64,000 nucleotides of DNA from Prorocentrum cordatum (GCA_963575745.1 CAUYUJ010018059.1:312501-376500), one strand, 5' to 3'. Positions 12,231 to 24,590 are shown, counted from the stretch's first letter. The notes: generated from the letters alone by a model not told the origin. A program made the numbers and translations.

Positions 12231-13688
12231 CAAAGAAGGGGGACGAAGAGCGACGGCATCTCCAACTCCTCCTGAACAGGGAGCCGTGCTGGTGTCTTCG
12301 CGGAGGGTGCCCGTTCGAGACAGTGTGGTCGCCTGCCCAGCGGCGGCCGCCGTCGAAGTTGGGCAACATTGGCCACCGGACACTGCGCAAGGCTTCCCGG
12401 GCCCCTGTCGGGCGTGCCAGCCCACGGGCCCCGGGACCGCCAGGAAACGGCTTGGGATGATGAGCTGGTCTTGGGGGAAAGCCGCCAGCAGGGTCCAGGA
12501 CCTTGATCACTCAGGAGCAGCTCCACTCATGCCAAGCAAGTAAGACTAAGCCGCGCCTCAAGAGCGGGTCGGGAAGACTGCCGCTTGCCGATTGGGATCA
12601 GCGGTGGTCGGCTGTTTGCAGATCCCGAGGGCCGCCAGGGGGCCCCAGGGTGCCCCGAGAGGGGGCCACAGAGGTCCACCCCGACGCCGCCAAGAGGCTC
12701 CGCGGCGCCCCCGAGAGTTTTGGAGAAGCCCCGCGATCTTCCCGACGGCGCAAGATATGCATGCAAGTATTCTCGATCAATTGCGAGGCAGCGGTCTAGT
12801 CTAGCACCGACCTGGAAGTAGCACGTGACAATCCAGATGTCGGTGGGATTGGAGGTTTCGCCAAGAAACGCGTGTGAAGCTTTGGCGACGTTGATGATTG
12901 ACAGACGTTCATCCTGTCATGTATGAAATAGCGACTTCTGGGCAAGTTGAAACGAGTACCACACACGTATGGACGCGCGTGGAACATATCGGAAAGCACG
13001 TGCATCAACGCATTGAACAGCATCGCTTTCTCCACCCGCCAGGTCGGCCGCTGGCTTGCATCACAGCCTAAGTGCATGTTTGTTTGTTTGTTGGGCTGCT
13101 ATTTACCAGGGATGAATCGCCCAGTGCGCGCATGTGCGTTGGCAAGGCAGTGGGACCAGGTCTCTCGGGGACGCTAGGATGTCGGCCACGTTGTGTCACT
13201 TGCGACTGCCTCGCACGATGTCTTACAGCAAGGCCACCCCTCGTGCCCATCTTGTCTGCGGCTCCTCGTTGGCATGTGGATCTGCTCCTCCACTGAGTTG
13301 CAGTCCTGGCACGAGATCTACGCCGGCCCGTTCCTGCCCGCCGTTCGCATTGCTCGTCTGGATCGCGTTCGGCGCGCCCTGACCTGCGCACCTTCGCTTT
13401 GGACAAAAACGTGCATAGTGCGCGTGTGTGCTCGTTCCTGCGTCCACCCATCTTAGCTCTTGCCTTACCTCTCGCTGCAGTGGCGTCACTCGGGCGCTGT
13501 ATGACAACTATTCGCTCCTGCCCGCCTCCAACACGGGCGAAGCTCGGGCTCGTTTTATAAAGCCTCAGTGCATTATGGTGTCGGTGGCCCGGAGATCTTT
13601 AGCACGCTTTGGTTTCATAGCGGCGTCGCCGGCGGTGTTCGGTAAAGTTCTCATTGGCACCACGCGATGTATGAGTGATGCGCAAATT
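12231..13688. other. Gene-free stretch
   Basis: Unique sequence with no recognised gene. The frame over about 12245-12460 (LQLLLNREPCWCLRGG and onward) is fairly well behaved but unrecognised. Confidence 0.35.
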
Positions 13689-14205
13689 GCGTGGACCAGG
13701 TGTGCGAACGCAGCTAGTGGGGCCTTCGGTGGAGTTCCCTACGGGCCACGGAACATGCTAAGGATGCGCCGAGTTGGTGTGGACCAGGCATGCGAACGCA
13801 GCAGTTGGGCGTTTGGTGGGGCTCTTTCTGGGAACACGAAGCGTCTGAGGGGTGCGCCGACATGGAGTGGACCAGGTATGCGAACGCAGCTACTGGTGCC
13901 TTCGAAGAATTCCCTACAGGCCACGAAACGTGCGATGAGTGCGCCGACATGGCTTGGACCAGGCATGCGAACACAGCCGCTGGTGCCTTCGGGGGGGGGC
14001 TCCCCATGCGGCCACGCGCGTGAGGAGTGCGCCGACATGGAGTGGACCAGGTATGCGAAAGCAGTCATTGGGGCTTCCGGAGGGGACACGAAAATTGTGA
14101 GGGGTGTGCAGGAATCTTGCGGGGCAGGTGTGCGAACGCAGCTACTGGGGCCGCTTTGGCGAGCACCCCATGGGGACGCGAAATTTGTGAGGGGTGTGAC
14201 GACAT
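13689..14205. repeat. Six-copy tandem repeat of about 87 bp
   Basis: Units begin at about 13689, 13776, 13864, 13951, 14040 and 14120, each with a TGGACCAGG(T/C)(A/G)TGCGAA core. The unit is 29 codons long, so repeated peptides such as CADMEWTRYANAATGAF appear in one forward frame. No start, splice context or family supports a real protein. Confidence 0.9.
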
Positions 14206-14923
14206 GGACATGCGGAAGAAAGATGCGGGGGGAGGGAGGACGGGGAGGACGGAGCAGGAGGATGCGCTCGCGTGGCGATGCGCATTGAAAACGAGGACCC
14301 TACTCAACACAGGATGGTTGGGAACAAAATCAGTTTCCGCTTTGTTTTCGCACGAGGGCGGATGGGGGCAGCACGCGGCGACTGGCCGCGAGTGCCCCAG
14401 CCGCTGGCGGCCGCCCGAAGCCGTTTTCGGCTCAGCCAGCCGCTGGCCCGCGATCGCGGACGGGACGCGCCGAACCCGCAGGCGGGCGGGGGAGGGGCAG
14501 TCCGGCCGGAGGCCGAGAGGTTGGCCCTAACACCAAGAGACACAATCTTCGTTTGGCGCTGCAGCCGAGAGCGGATGCACATCAGGTTTTGCTTGGTGGA
14601 GCCCCCTCCCCATCAGTTGGGAAGCCGGCGGTTTTCATCGTTCTCGGAGTCTGGAGGGACAAGCAACACATGCGATGTGGTTCCACCAAAATAAAATCAT
14701 CCCGATTTCGGCGACGATGGTAACAGTCGGGTTTGCCAGGTGGTCCAAATATCACCACCAACGTTCAAGTCTAGGATCAATTCGCCAGTGAAAGGCCCCC
14801 CCCTGTGTTGGTGTTGGTTTTTGCTCCTGGTCCAGAGTTTGTGGCGGTTGTCTAATTGACGCGTTCCAGGGTTTCCGTATTGAATGTTTTCATGTGTTTG
14901 GAATGTTCTGGGGCCCCAGTTGG
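14206..14923. other. Gene-free stretch
   Basis: Unique sequence. No coding region or repeat was recognised. Confidence 0.4.
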
Positions 14924-15079
14924 TCGGAGGTTGATAGACCTCCTACCCTCATACGCCGATTCGCGAATTGGCCGTTTTCGGTTCGCGAGAGGGCGTCGCG
15001 GCCGTCGTTTCTGCGGGTCCAGGTCCGTCGGTTCCGGTCCTAGGCCGTTTTCATGAAAGGGAGGTTTGTCCACCGCCGA
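14924..15079. mobile_element. MITE family A, copy 1
   Basis: The left end is TCGGAGGTTGATAGACC. The right end is GAGGTTTGTCCACCGCCGA, its inverted complement with a few changes. Flanking pentamers are GTTGG and GTCGG (4 of 5 identical), fitting a 5 bp target duplication. The interior (ATTGGCCGTTTTCG, CGAGAGGGCGTCGCGGCCGTC, CTAGGCCGTTTTC) matches copies at 19835-20005 and 40374-40544. No transposase is encoded. Confidence 0.85.
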
Positions 15080-15279
15080 GTCGGTTCCCATCCGCTGGGC
15101 GTCGACACCCGGCATGCCGAGGATGCCAGGGTCGCCCCGAGCGGCCGCAGCCTGGAGTCCGGAGCTGCGGCCCGAGAGCCGTCGGGGGAGGGCCGGCCGA
15201 GGCCGCCGGGGCCGCCGAGCCCGGCTCGGGGGCCCCCCCCATGCCTCTCGTGGAAGCTTCGAGGCCAGTCCCAGAGAAA

Positions 15280-15487
15280 GGTTGGCTTGTTCTCCACCAC
15301 CACCACCCTAAGTTGGAGGGGGGGAAGGAGGAGGACGAGGAGGAGGAGGACGAAGAGGAGCAGGAAGAGGAGTAGGAGGTGGAAGAGGAGGAGGAGGAGG
15401 AGGAGGAGGAGGAGGAGGTGGAGGAGGAGGACCCCCTCCCCCTCCAACTTATGGTGGTGGTGGTGGTGGAAAACAGGCCCATCAACC
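15280..15487. mobile_element. Foldback element carrying a GAG microsatellite, copy 1
   Basis: The left arm contains CTCCACCACCACCACC and AGTTGGAGGGGG. The right arm contains CCCCCTCCAACTTATGG, then GGTGGTGGTGG, then AAAACAGGCCCATCAACC. The arms are inverted complements of each other over about 45 bp. About 110 bp of (GAG)n lies between them. A second copy with the same arms and a CTC array is at 63643-63838. Confidence 0.85.
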
Positions 15488-15632
15488 AAGGCTATGCCCT
15501 CGCGCCGCCAGGGTCTGATGACGCGGCGCCCCTCGTCCCCCTCCGATGCGGTGCGAGGCGGCGCCCCCGCCGAAGCCTGGGAGCTTTGGAAGCACGTCGT
15601 TGGTCATTTTCCGAGAGGGGGCCGGGGGCTTG

Positions 15633-15755
15633 GCATCGCTTGGACGTGTGCATGTTTCTTTCGGCGAGGACCATCGAGGAGCATCCTTGATCTTTTGGCG
15701 AAAAGACCACGCACGAAACCAAAAAAACACACAGGGAATGGACGTCCGAGCGATG
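15633..15755. repeat. Short inverted-terminus repeat family F, copy 1
   Basis: It starts GCATCGCTTGGACGTGTGCA and ends GGACGTCCGAGCGATGGC, giving about 12 bp inverted termini (TCGCTYGGACGT). The interior shares TCGGCG, ATC, GCGAAA, ACGCACGAAACC and ACACAGGGAATGGACGTCC with the copy at 34605-34727. Confidence 0.8.
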
Positions 15756-15822
15756 GCCAGGGGGAGGGGGAAAGGGGGAATTGGCACCGTAAGGGGATGG
15801 GGACCAAATGGCATGTCCCCCC

Positions 15823-15887
15823 GTAGTAGTAGTAGTAGTAGTAGAGTAGTAGTACTAGGTAGTACTAGTACTAGTACTAGTAGTAGT

Positions 15888-15918
<31 letters not shown>

Positions 15919-15948
15919 CGTAGTAGTCGTAGTCGTAGTACTAGTCGT

Positions 15949-15988
<40 letters not shown>

Positions 15989-15998
15989 CGTAGTAGTC

Positions 15999-16035
<37 letters not shown>

Positions 16036-16048
16036 GAGTAGGGTGTAG
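15823..16048. repeat. (AGT)n array
   Basis: Triplet array with TCG and ACT variants, similar in composition to 1-1745 and 17154-17710. Confidence 0.97.
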
Positions 16049-16329
16049 GAGTAGGAGTCAAGCTAGCCAGCTCGAGCGAGTCAAGCATGGCATGCCCAGT
16101 CCCACCCGCCCTCCCACAACATAAGAAGCAAAGCTGGCACAACTGGGGGCCGAAGTCACACCGGCCAGCCGGTTTGGTACAGCTGATGCGGCCGCGATGG
16201 CGGTTGCCGACGGGAACTGGCGAGCGCGTGTTGAATGCCGCGCACGCATTGCCAGACGAGTCGAGAATGGCCCGGTACACCGCAGGAAGCCTGAAGGCCC
16301 CAACTTGTACTGTTTTTTTATAAAGGGGG

Positions 16330-17115
16330 GGTTTGGATGGGCGGGCGCGGGGTGTGCGCCGCATCCCATTCCTGCCAAGCATTTTGCGACGTGGACGACA
16401 GGACGTCCATGCTGAGAGGAAAAACGTTGGTGCGCGGCGCCGAGGCGAGAGCGACATGTCACCCCTTCGCGCGGGGTGTGCACCGCGTCCCATTCCTGCC
16501 ACGCATTTTGCGACGTGACGACAGCACGACCATGTTGACAAGAAAAACAAAAACTGTGTATTGTCTTTTGCAGATTAGAATGGGACGGATTGGATGGGCG
16601 GGCGCGGGGTGTGCGCCGCGTCCCATTCCTGCTATGCATTTTGCGACGTGGACGACAGGACGTCCATGCGACGGTGCCAATGACGGCGACGACTCTAGAA
16701 GGATTTGAGCATGCGCTCGCGGCGACGCGCGCGCATGTCGCCCGCGTGGTATTTTTTGCACAGGATTCGCGGCCTGGGTGCATGACAGAGCATCGCGAGT
16801 GCACCGCGCGATGACGTGAAATCGCTGGATTTGACAGAATTCTTAAGATTCCTATGGTTTTCCTATGATTTCAGCAAGAGAGCCGGGCAGGAAAATTGTA
16901 GAATTTTTGTGAAAAAACATTGGGTTTTTGATGTTTTTATGTTGAAATGCTTGCAAACACACGGTGTTCGGTAGGATTCTGACATGAACGCGCGCGTGTG
17001 CTCTTTGTGGTATTTTTTGCAATGGATTATCGCCGTGGACGACAGGACGTCCATGTCGAGAGGAAAAAATAAGAAAAATGTTGATTTTGTATTGTTTTTT
17101 ACAGGTTAGGATGGG
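16330..17115. repeat. Dispersed-tandem repeat: ATTTTGCGACGTGGACGAC unit, four copies
   Basis: A unit containing CGGGGTGTGC, CCCATTCCTGC, ATTTTGCGACGTGG, ACGACAGGACGTCCATG and (in part) AGAGGAAAAA occurs at about 16335-16425, 16470-16560 and 16590-16670. A diverged fragment is at about 17030-17115. The ACGACAGGACGTCC core is partly palindromic (GGACGTCC). Confidence 0.85.
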
Positions 17116-17153
17116 ACCACCCGGATGCGGCCCCTATGGCCGGCCTGAGGGGG

Positions 17154-17710
<557 letters not shown>

Positions 17711-18850
17711 TTCATATTAGGCGTAGGTGGGTCGGTGTATTGGTGGGTCGGTAGTGGTTGTCTTCGTCGTATACCGTAGTGGTAGGAGAAGAAGCCGTAG
17801 TCGAAGTTGTCGTCGGGGTCGTAGTCGCATCAGTAGTCTTAGCCGAAGTCGTAGTCGTGTTCGTAGCCCGAATCGTAGTTGTAGGGGTCGTGATTGTAAT
17901 CGTCGTGGTGCGAATCGTAGTCGTATTATTGGCGGTGGTCGTGGCAGGCGTACACGTAGCCGGATTACGGGTCATCCTCGAGCGCGTTTGCGCGTCATTT
18001 TCGTGTTGTGTGGGTACGGTAGCGGCATCTTCGTGCTCAGTGCCTTTATGCCAAGCAAGATTTGTCCCACGCCTCAGTTTCGATAATTCAGGGTTCCTCT
18101 TGGTTTTTCCGGAGCCCATTATGTTCCTGAGTTCTCCGCTTAGGGCTTAGGAATGCTGTGACGCTCTTGTGGGAGCGCTGCACGGATAGTATATCGCTGC
18201 CGTCGGCCAATCCCACCAGCGCCCCTGTGTTGTAGGTCAGAGGCCTCGGGGATGCATGCCGGAATCCCCTGGGAGGCTGGATTCGGTTTTGGTGTCTTCT
18301 GAGCCTTTTCGGAGGTCTTTTGGGAATGTCTTGGGACCTGATTTGGGCCTCTGAGAGGATTGTGGAGCTTGCGGAAAGCCTCTTGGAGGCCTGCTGGCTA
18401 TCTCTGAGGGGCATCTCGGGGCGAAAGGCTCGAAAGTTTGATTCGTGCTCCTTGGGGCCTTTCGTGAGCCCTCTTGGGCCGTGTTGGGGGCCTTTCGGGC
18501 CGTTGTGGGTCCAGCTTGGGCCGTCTTTGGGCGCTGTTTGGGCCCTTTCTTGGGCCGCCTTGGGGCAATGTTTGAGGCTTGAGTGCCGAAAACACGAAAG
18601 GGCGAGGACACTAGCATCTACCAGAAACCTCCAGAAACTCATTGAGTTTGACATCTCGGGGCCTCTTCGGGGGTCCTCTTGGATCGTCCTTTGAGCGTCT
18701 TGGGGGCATCATGGAATCTTTGTTGGCCACCTTGGGCGTTTTGAAGCGATTCTGGCCACCCGGGGCCAATTTGCACCGTTTTGGCAGCATCTTGGGGCCC
18801 TGCTGACCCATGTCACGCGGGAATGCCGGGAAGGATTGGGATTTGGGGGC
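17711..18850. repeat. Degenerate triplet sequence, then GGGCCTCTTGG-type cryptic repeats
   Basis: From 17711 to about 17970 the AGT array decays into TCGTAGTCG-rich sequence. From about 18250 to 18850 a loose motif of CTTGGGGCC/TCTTGGGGG recurs many times without fixed spacing. The same style appears at about 51030-51620 and 53930-54390, so these are related cryptic repeats. No gene was recognised. Confidence 0.6.
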
Positions 18851-18951
18851 CCATATGTGTTTTTTTGCATTTTCCAATACTGAGTGGACCGTATAGAGAA
18901 CTCTCGAAGCCTTGGGAGCACTCCGTTTCGTGCCTCGAGGCACGGTGGCGG

Positions 18952-19027
18952 GTAATAGTACGATAGGGGTGCTAGAACAATGATATGGGAACGCTACAGG
19001 AATACCCCTGTAAAGGGGTACTATTAC
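18952..19027. repeat. Short foldback hairpin
   Basis: GTAATAGTAC at the left pairs perfectly with GTACTATTAC at the right, and inside these ATAGGGGT pairs with ACCCCTGT. The 76 bp unit could be the footprint of a tiny inverted-repeat element. Confidence 0.7.
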
Positions 19028-19834
19028 ATGCGACAGGACTGTATAGGAGTACTGAATAAATTTGTGTGTGTGTACAATAGTGTGAGAATTCGCGCACGTC
19101 CGTAGATGAGCATGTTTACATATGTGTATGCGGTCCGCCGTTGGGTTTTTGTTTTCCACGTACGTGTCTGCGAATCTCATCTGCGATGTGTCACGGCGAT
19201 TTTGAAAGATTGCGAAATCGACGCGCGACGCTTCCTATGACAAGCTGACCAGCATTTCGCTCTTGCACCGTGCTCTGCTGGGAAAGAACCCAGTTCGCCA
19301 GAGTCAAACAAAAATCAGTTCGCCAGGAAAACAGAGAAGAAGGCCTAAGTGTTCCCCCCTTCGATTTCTTCCACCTCCCCGTCTTGCCAAGGCCGGCGGG
19401 TGCTCGCGGTTCGAGGGTTTTGCCTTTCCCTGGGGAGGGGGAAAAGGGTCCTCCCAGTTTCGGAGGGGCCCCTTGCTTCGTTTGTCTGCCAGGTGCCCGT
19501 GAAACGCGCCCCCTCCAAAACATTGGCCCTGGCTCCCGGACCCTCCTCCTCCTCATCATCTTCGTCCTCCGCCCATCAGCCTCAAGGTCCGATGCCCCAT
19601 CAGGAACACATTTGCTGAACCTCACCTGGCAGACACTGGCGGGCTGCAGACACCAGGGAGTCTTTGGCTCCCCAATCTCTCACAGACACCTCTCACGGGC
19701 CGACAAATCTGCCCCCACACAAAATTGAGACGCATCTTCCCAGGCCGCCCCTCTGGCTAGCGAGTCCAAGGAGGGGCGTATTTGTGTGTGCGTGTGTGGA
19801 TATGGTGGCCGGGGCCATGGCCCCCTTTTCCTTC

Positions 19835-20005
19835 TCGGGGGTGGACAGACCTCCTACCTTGACACGTCGATTAAGGAATTGGCCGTTTTCGCTTCGCGAG
19901 AGGGCGTCGCCGCCGTTATTTTTGCGGGTTCGGGTCCGTCGGTTTCGGCCCTAGGCCGTTTTCAATAAGGGGAGGTTTACTAAAAGGAGGTTTGTTCACC
20001 GCCGA
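19835..20005. mobile_element. MITE family A, copy 2
   Basis: It is 171 bp with termini TCGGGGGTGGACAGACC and AGGTTTGTTCACCGCCGA. Flanking pentamers are CCTTC and CCTTT, a near-perfect 5 bp target duplication. The length is identical to copy 3 at 40374-40544 and the interior is alignable throughout. Confidence 0.9.
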
Positions 20006-21275
20006 CCTTTTTCTCCCTCCACACCCGCTGGTCCCCACACCCGTCCGCACGTGACGCGCACCCCAGCCCCTCTTCCTGGCCCCCCCTCCCCCTGAAACAT
20101 GGCAAAGAATGGCATCACCGCGAAAGACCAAGACCGACGCCCCAGTCAATCTTTCTGCGCCCTCTGTCCAGCCGGATCGCACTGCGCGGGCCCCAGGGGG
20201 CCGAGGCTTGGCGAGAGCGCTCGTCGCGAGGAAGCTGCAGCGCCAGGCTCCTACGGGTCTTCGCCCCCTCCCCCCCAATTGGGCCGCTCCCACTGCTCCA
20301 GACGTGGGCGGCATGCGACATCCAGCCCCGAGCCAAACCTCCCGGTCGCTTCGCGAGGTCGCCGCGGCGATCATGGCGGCCACACATCGGGTCGTGCTCC
20401 CCGCCCGCCCCCCCCCTTTTCTGCGATGCAGCCGTGGCTCCTAGCTGGCAGACTATATAGCGACAGGGAATCGCTGACTTATGCACAGCCGGGGCCCTTC
20501 TATTTTTTTGGGCCCCGGGGACCAATCGGGCCTGATCCATGCCAGACCCCAGGACTGAGCTGGACTCCGCTGGAGGAGCGGGGTTTTGAGCCAGTTTCGG
20601 TAGGAAAATGCCGGATTCGGCGAGCTTTCGACGATAAACCAGCGCCCGTGACGAGTTGCACCTCTCAAGAGTTGCATCCCAAAGGGGGACAAGGAGGGAG
20701 GAGGGAAGGAGGGAGGGAGGCACCGAGGGAGGACTCCCACGTGGGAGTCCTCAAGTCCCCCTCCCCCCCCCGCCCCCCCCGCGCGCCGCTCCCCCCCGGG
20801 CGGCGCGCCGTTCCGCCCTCCCCCCCTCCCCTCTCGGGCCCCCCTCGGCCTCCCGGCAGGCCCCCCGAGCGCGCCGTTGCGGCCGAGATGGCCAGCAGGA
20901 CCCGGCTTCGCCCTCGCCGCCACCTTCGTCGCCGCCGCCGCCGCCGCGGCCCGGCGAGCTCGGGTCCAGGACGAGAGCACACTCGAACGGTGAAAATTGC
21001 CGCGGCACGACCTGCCAGCCGCCACGAATGTCCCAAACTGCGACGCCGACGTCGGTCGTCGCAGTCGCCGCCGCAGGCGTCGCCACCGTCGCTTCTGTTG
21101 TCCTCGTCCTGCCCCGTCCTTGTCGTCGCGCTCCCGTTGGCGTCATCGTTTCCTGCTTGTCCTTTCCATCCTTCCGCTTGCACTCCCGCCTCCTCCCTCC
21201 AGTCCTGGGGTGGCGGGGGCGCCGCGTCCACGACGGATGCCGGTGCCCCCTGGCGCTTTTGAGTCGGGCCCCCAT
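20006..21275. other. GC-rich gene-free stretch
   Basis: C-rich runs around 20750-20870 and CGCC repeats around 20900-20960. The open frames reflect base composition. No family was recognised. Confidence 0.4.
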
Positions 21276-21955
21276 CCTCTCCTCCTCCTCCTCCTCCTCC
21301 TCCTCCTCCTCCTCCTCCTTCTCCTTCTCCTTCTCCTTCTCCTCCTCCTCCTCCTCCTCCTCCTCCTCCTTCTCCTTCTCCTCCTCCTCCGTCTCCTCCT
21401 CATCATCAGCAGCATCATCATCAGCATCATCATCCTTTCCCGCCCCCTAGTCAATCCTGCAAACTCGTGCTTGGCCGATTTCGGGTGGCTGCCGGACGAT
21501 CTCGTGCTGTGCGACGGCTCATGCCGACCGCTGGTTGATGCGCTTCAGTCGTGGGGTGGGAGGCCGCTCTGTTCCCGATGGAGCCGTTTCATCGTGAGCT
21601 CATCCTCGGCAGACTCCGGGCGGCTGCCAGGCGGTCTCGTGCTGTGCCACGGCTCGCGCCTGTCGCTGGCTGAGCCGCCTCAGCCGTGGGGCGGGGGAAT
21701 CTCGACGCGCCAGGGGAGCGCCTCCTCCTCCCCCCCCCTGCTCCTCCTCCTCCTCCTCCTTCGCCTCCTTCCTCTTCACTCCCCCCCCCACTGACCTCTT
21801 CGCTCTTCCCCCCCCACTGACCCCGCCTTCCCACCTCGCCCCCCTGCTCCTCCTCCTCCTCCTTCGCCTCCTCCTTCCTCTTCGCTCCCCCCCCCCCACT
21901 GACCTCTTTACTCCCCTCCCCCCCCACTGACCCCGCCTTCCCACCTCCCTGACAG
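21276..21955. repeat. (CTC)n array and a duplicated about 105 bp pyrimidine unit
   Basis: 21276-21395 is a CTC/TTC triplet array. At about 21735-21838 and 21840-21955 a unit of CTCCTCCTC, CTTCGCC, CTTCACT/CGCTC, CCCCCACTGACC is present twice in tandem. Confidence 0.9.
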
Positions 21956-23516
21956 TCAGGGCGCCGAAATATGAGGACCGCTCGGGGGCTGGGGCGGGGC
22001 CCCCGGGGTGTTTCGAGTCGTGATGTCGCACCTGTCTGCGGCCTGGGCCCGCCGTTGCGAGCAGAGGGCCCAGTGGTTTTTCTGCTATGATTAAGGAGGG
22101 GAAAAAACACACAGACACAATTAATCTTCGATCCCCAGAAAAGATGGGAAAATATGGGAAGTGGGGGGGAAGACAGAACCCCAGAAAATATAGGAAAATA
22201 TGGGGAATCTTTTTATTTGTGTGTATTGATTTGTGTGTCCCAGTTCCCCTTCAATGATGCCTGCCTTGTGGCAGCACGGTGGCGGCAGTCCCCCCGCTCT
22301 CCGCGAGCCTTCGCGCCCGCGGGCCACACGAGGGGTCCAAAATGGGGCCCCGGGAGCCGGCCCGGCCGCCGTGCTCTCGCGGGGCCGTCCTCCTGGACCC
22401 TCGCGCCGGAATCGTAAGACATGCAGAAGGAGAGCGTGATTCCCGAGTGTCGAGGGCGCCGCACGTGAATAAGTTGTCAAGATGTCCCACGCGGCAGTGC
22501 GGCTCCTGTAAGAAGTGTGAGAAGTCCCGAGCGAGAGCGTCCCGCCTCGCCCTTCGCAGCGTGCGCGCGCGCGGCAGGGACCTCGTTCCCAGATGCGAGG
22601 GGGAGCTTCCAGCGAGGCGCTCCCGGTGTCTTTCGGTGGAGGGGGGCGGCGGCGAGCCAGACGCCCTCTCGGCGTGGAGAAGATCACGGCGGGAGGCTTT
22701 TCTCGCAGTGCTGGGCCTCCTGGGGAGCCCTTACGGGGCCTCGGGATTCTGCAGCCATTATTCAGGATGAGACACCGGTCCCTTAGAATGGGTCGAGACC
22801 TTTGGGGGTCGACGTCGTGAACAATTGCCGAAGTCGGTGGTCTGGAGAGGAAGGAGGAGGAGCAGGAGCAGGAGCAGGAGACCGAAGAGGAGTTAACCCA
22901 ATGGCCGTTGGAGTCCTGGGGGAGGGAGATCCGCAGTCTCCTCCCCTTGCACATTCTGGGCAGCGGGCCCCGTGATCGGGGAAGAAGCGAGCTCCCCGCA
23001 CGGCTAGAACTGGCACGCATCACCTCATTATTCCCCCCTCCCCGGCCCACGTACCTGTAGGGGGGTGCTGTGCCTCCGTCCTCCTGTCCTCCCCCCTCCA
23101 TGGAAGACCCGCCAACCGGCGTGGGTGCGGCGCGTCTCGGGGCCGCTGGCTTGCCCACCGCGCGAGGCGCGGGCGCCGCAAGCCTCGGATGCTGGGGTCG
23201 CTTCCGTATAAAGGCGTTGGAAGAGATGACCAGATCATCCGGATCATCGTGCATGTCGAGCGTCCTTATTACACAGTCGTGCACCCTATCCTCCCAACCC
23301 CATCCTCCCAACCCGGTGATTGTCTTTCTGGGCAAGGCGATCTTCGATGCCCGGGGCAGGGGCCGGGCGGCAGCGGCCAGAGGCCTCCGCGGACCAATGG
23401 GGACTTGCGGCGAGCCGCGGTTGGCAGCCGAAGCGGCGCGCACGCCTCCCGTCAAACTTCTGGTCGGCGCTGTGGCAGATTCGACCTCCAGTGGCCCTTG
23501 CTCGAAAATTACGTTA
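21956..23516. other. Gene-free stretch
   Basis: No supported gene. The long minus-strand frame at 22121-23455 is unrecognised and contains no family motif. Confidence 0.35.
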
Positions 23517-23692
23517 CAGTCGGGGCACTGAGGAAGGAACCATTTTCGTTGGGGAGGGGCTCGGTGTTCCTTAGTTGTTTTGCAGTTCGCCTTTGGTTTT
23601 GCTTAGGGCTTCGATGGGAAATCGAAGTTTAACTTATGGGGAAAAGAGGCATCGTTCATTAATTAGGGTTCCTTAGGTAAACGCCCCTGCTG
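23517..23692. mobile_element. MITE family C, copy 1 (TA flanks)
   Basis: The left terminus is CAGTCGGGGCACTGA and the right terminus, read on the other strand, is CAGCAGGGGCGTTTA. TA lies immediately outside both ends (23515-23516 and 23693-23694). The interior (GGAACC, TTGGGGAGGGGCTC, TCCTTAGTTG, GGGAAATCGAAG, AACTTATGG, GGTTCCTT) matches 55921-56086. TA flanks and a CAGT start are typical of Tc1/mariner-derived MITEs. Confidence 0.85.
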
Positions 23693-24151
23693 TACAACTA
23701 GTGTCGCGCCCCTGTGTTCCGACGGGCTCGCGCTTGCGCGTCGGCCCGTGGCCGAACTCCCCAGAAACACGCCGAGCAGCTACGTCTTGGTATCGTGCGG
23801 CATACGACGGATCAGCGTTCCGCCACGTGAGACTGCAGTATTGTGGACGTTTGATCTGCATGGTGCAGCATATGATCGCGCAGCATAGACATAGATGGCG
23901 CGGTGCACGCGAGATCAATATGGCGCAGAATGCCGCCTGGGAATTCTGAAACGCCGCGTCAAGCGGTCGGCCGCCGAGTGGGTAATGTGGAAAGGCAGCC
24001 GGTGCCTCAAAGTGCGGGCTGATGCAGCCGAGCGCGGGCGAGCGCCTGGCCGCTTGCAGGCCCTTGCTGACTTCCAGGACCTGGTGCAGGCGAGTGCGGG
24101 CGGGGGCCTCGAAATCGGAGGTTCTCGCCGGCCTGCAGCGTCAACTGCCCT

Positions 24152-24212
24152 TTTGCTCAAGAGGAGAGCGGCAAGGGGCTGCTCCTTGCTCACGAGGAGA
24201 ACGGCAAGGGGC
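24152..24212. repeat. Tandem near-duplicate at the LINE insertion site
   Basis: TTGCTCAAGAGGAGAGCGG at 24152 and TTGCTCACGAGGAGAACGG at 24186, each followed by CAAGGGGC, form a 34 bp tandem duplication that abuts the 5' target-site duplication of the LINE. Confidence 0.85.
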
Positions 24213-24218
24213 CACACT
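24208..24218. repeat. 5' target-site duplication of the LINE
   Basis: GGGGCCACACT here is identical to 34048-34058, directly after the hexanucleotide tail of the LINE. Including the preceding A the match is 12 bp. It fixes the element start at about 24219. Confidence 0.7.
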
Positions 24219-24590
24219 AAGCCCATTTGGCCTCTGGCGATCTGGGCCTGCGATCCGATCGATCGGTCGGGTTCGATCGGCGCCTGCCGCCCGATCGATC
24301 CCGCCTCGCAGGCCGATCGCGAGGCCGGGCTCAGCGCGCCGCGGATCGGCGATTCGCCGCCTCCGCGGCCGCGCCCTGGCCTCTGGCGGCTGCCGCGCGC
24401 CTTCGGCGCGCCCTGGAGATGCCCGACGCCCCAGGAGCCCGCCTGGCACAGGCGGCAGAGAGAACGCCGAGCCTCTGCACGAGCTCTTCTTCGTGTCGTG
24501 AAGGCGGCCGACCTCCTCAGCGGCCACCACTCCGCGCAGCAGCACCAGCGCCCCCAGCAGCACGTGCTGCAGGACTTCGAGACCAGCGCG
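24219..24590 (+). promoter_or_regulatory. LINE 5' untranslated region with a CGATCG cluster
   Basis: Between about 24250 and 24360 CGATCG occurs several times (GATCGATCGG, TTCGATCGG, CCGATCGATCC, GCCGATCGCG). LINE promoters are internal and lie in this position. A dense palindromic motif here could be a regulatory cluster. No start codon in the ORF1 frame precedes 24591. Confidence 0.4.

Noticed and set aside
12245-12460. Exon-like frame LQLLLNREPCWCLRGG and onward
   Set aside because: No recognised family, weak third-position bias and no AG|G boundaries.
22121-23455. 444-residue minus-strand frame
   Set aside because: GC-rich chance frame with Pro/Arg/Gly composition and no motif.
23895-24590. 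N-terminal extension of ORF1 back to 23895
   Set aside because: The frame is open but crosses the direct repeat that marks the element start, and it contains no in-frame ATG between the element start and 24591.
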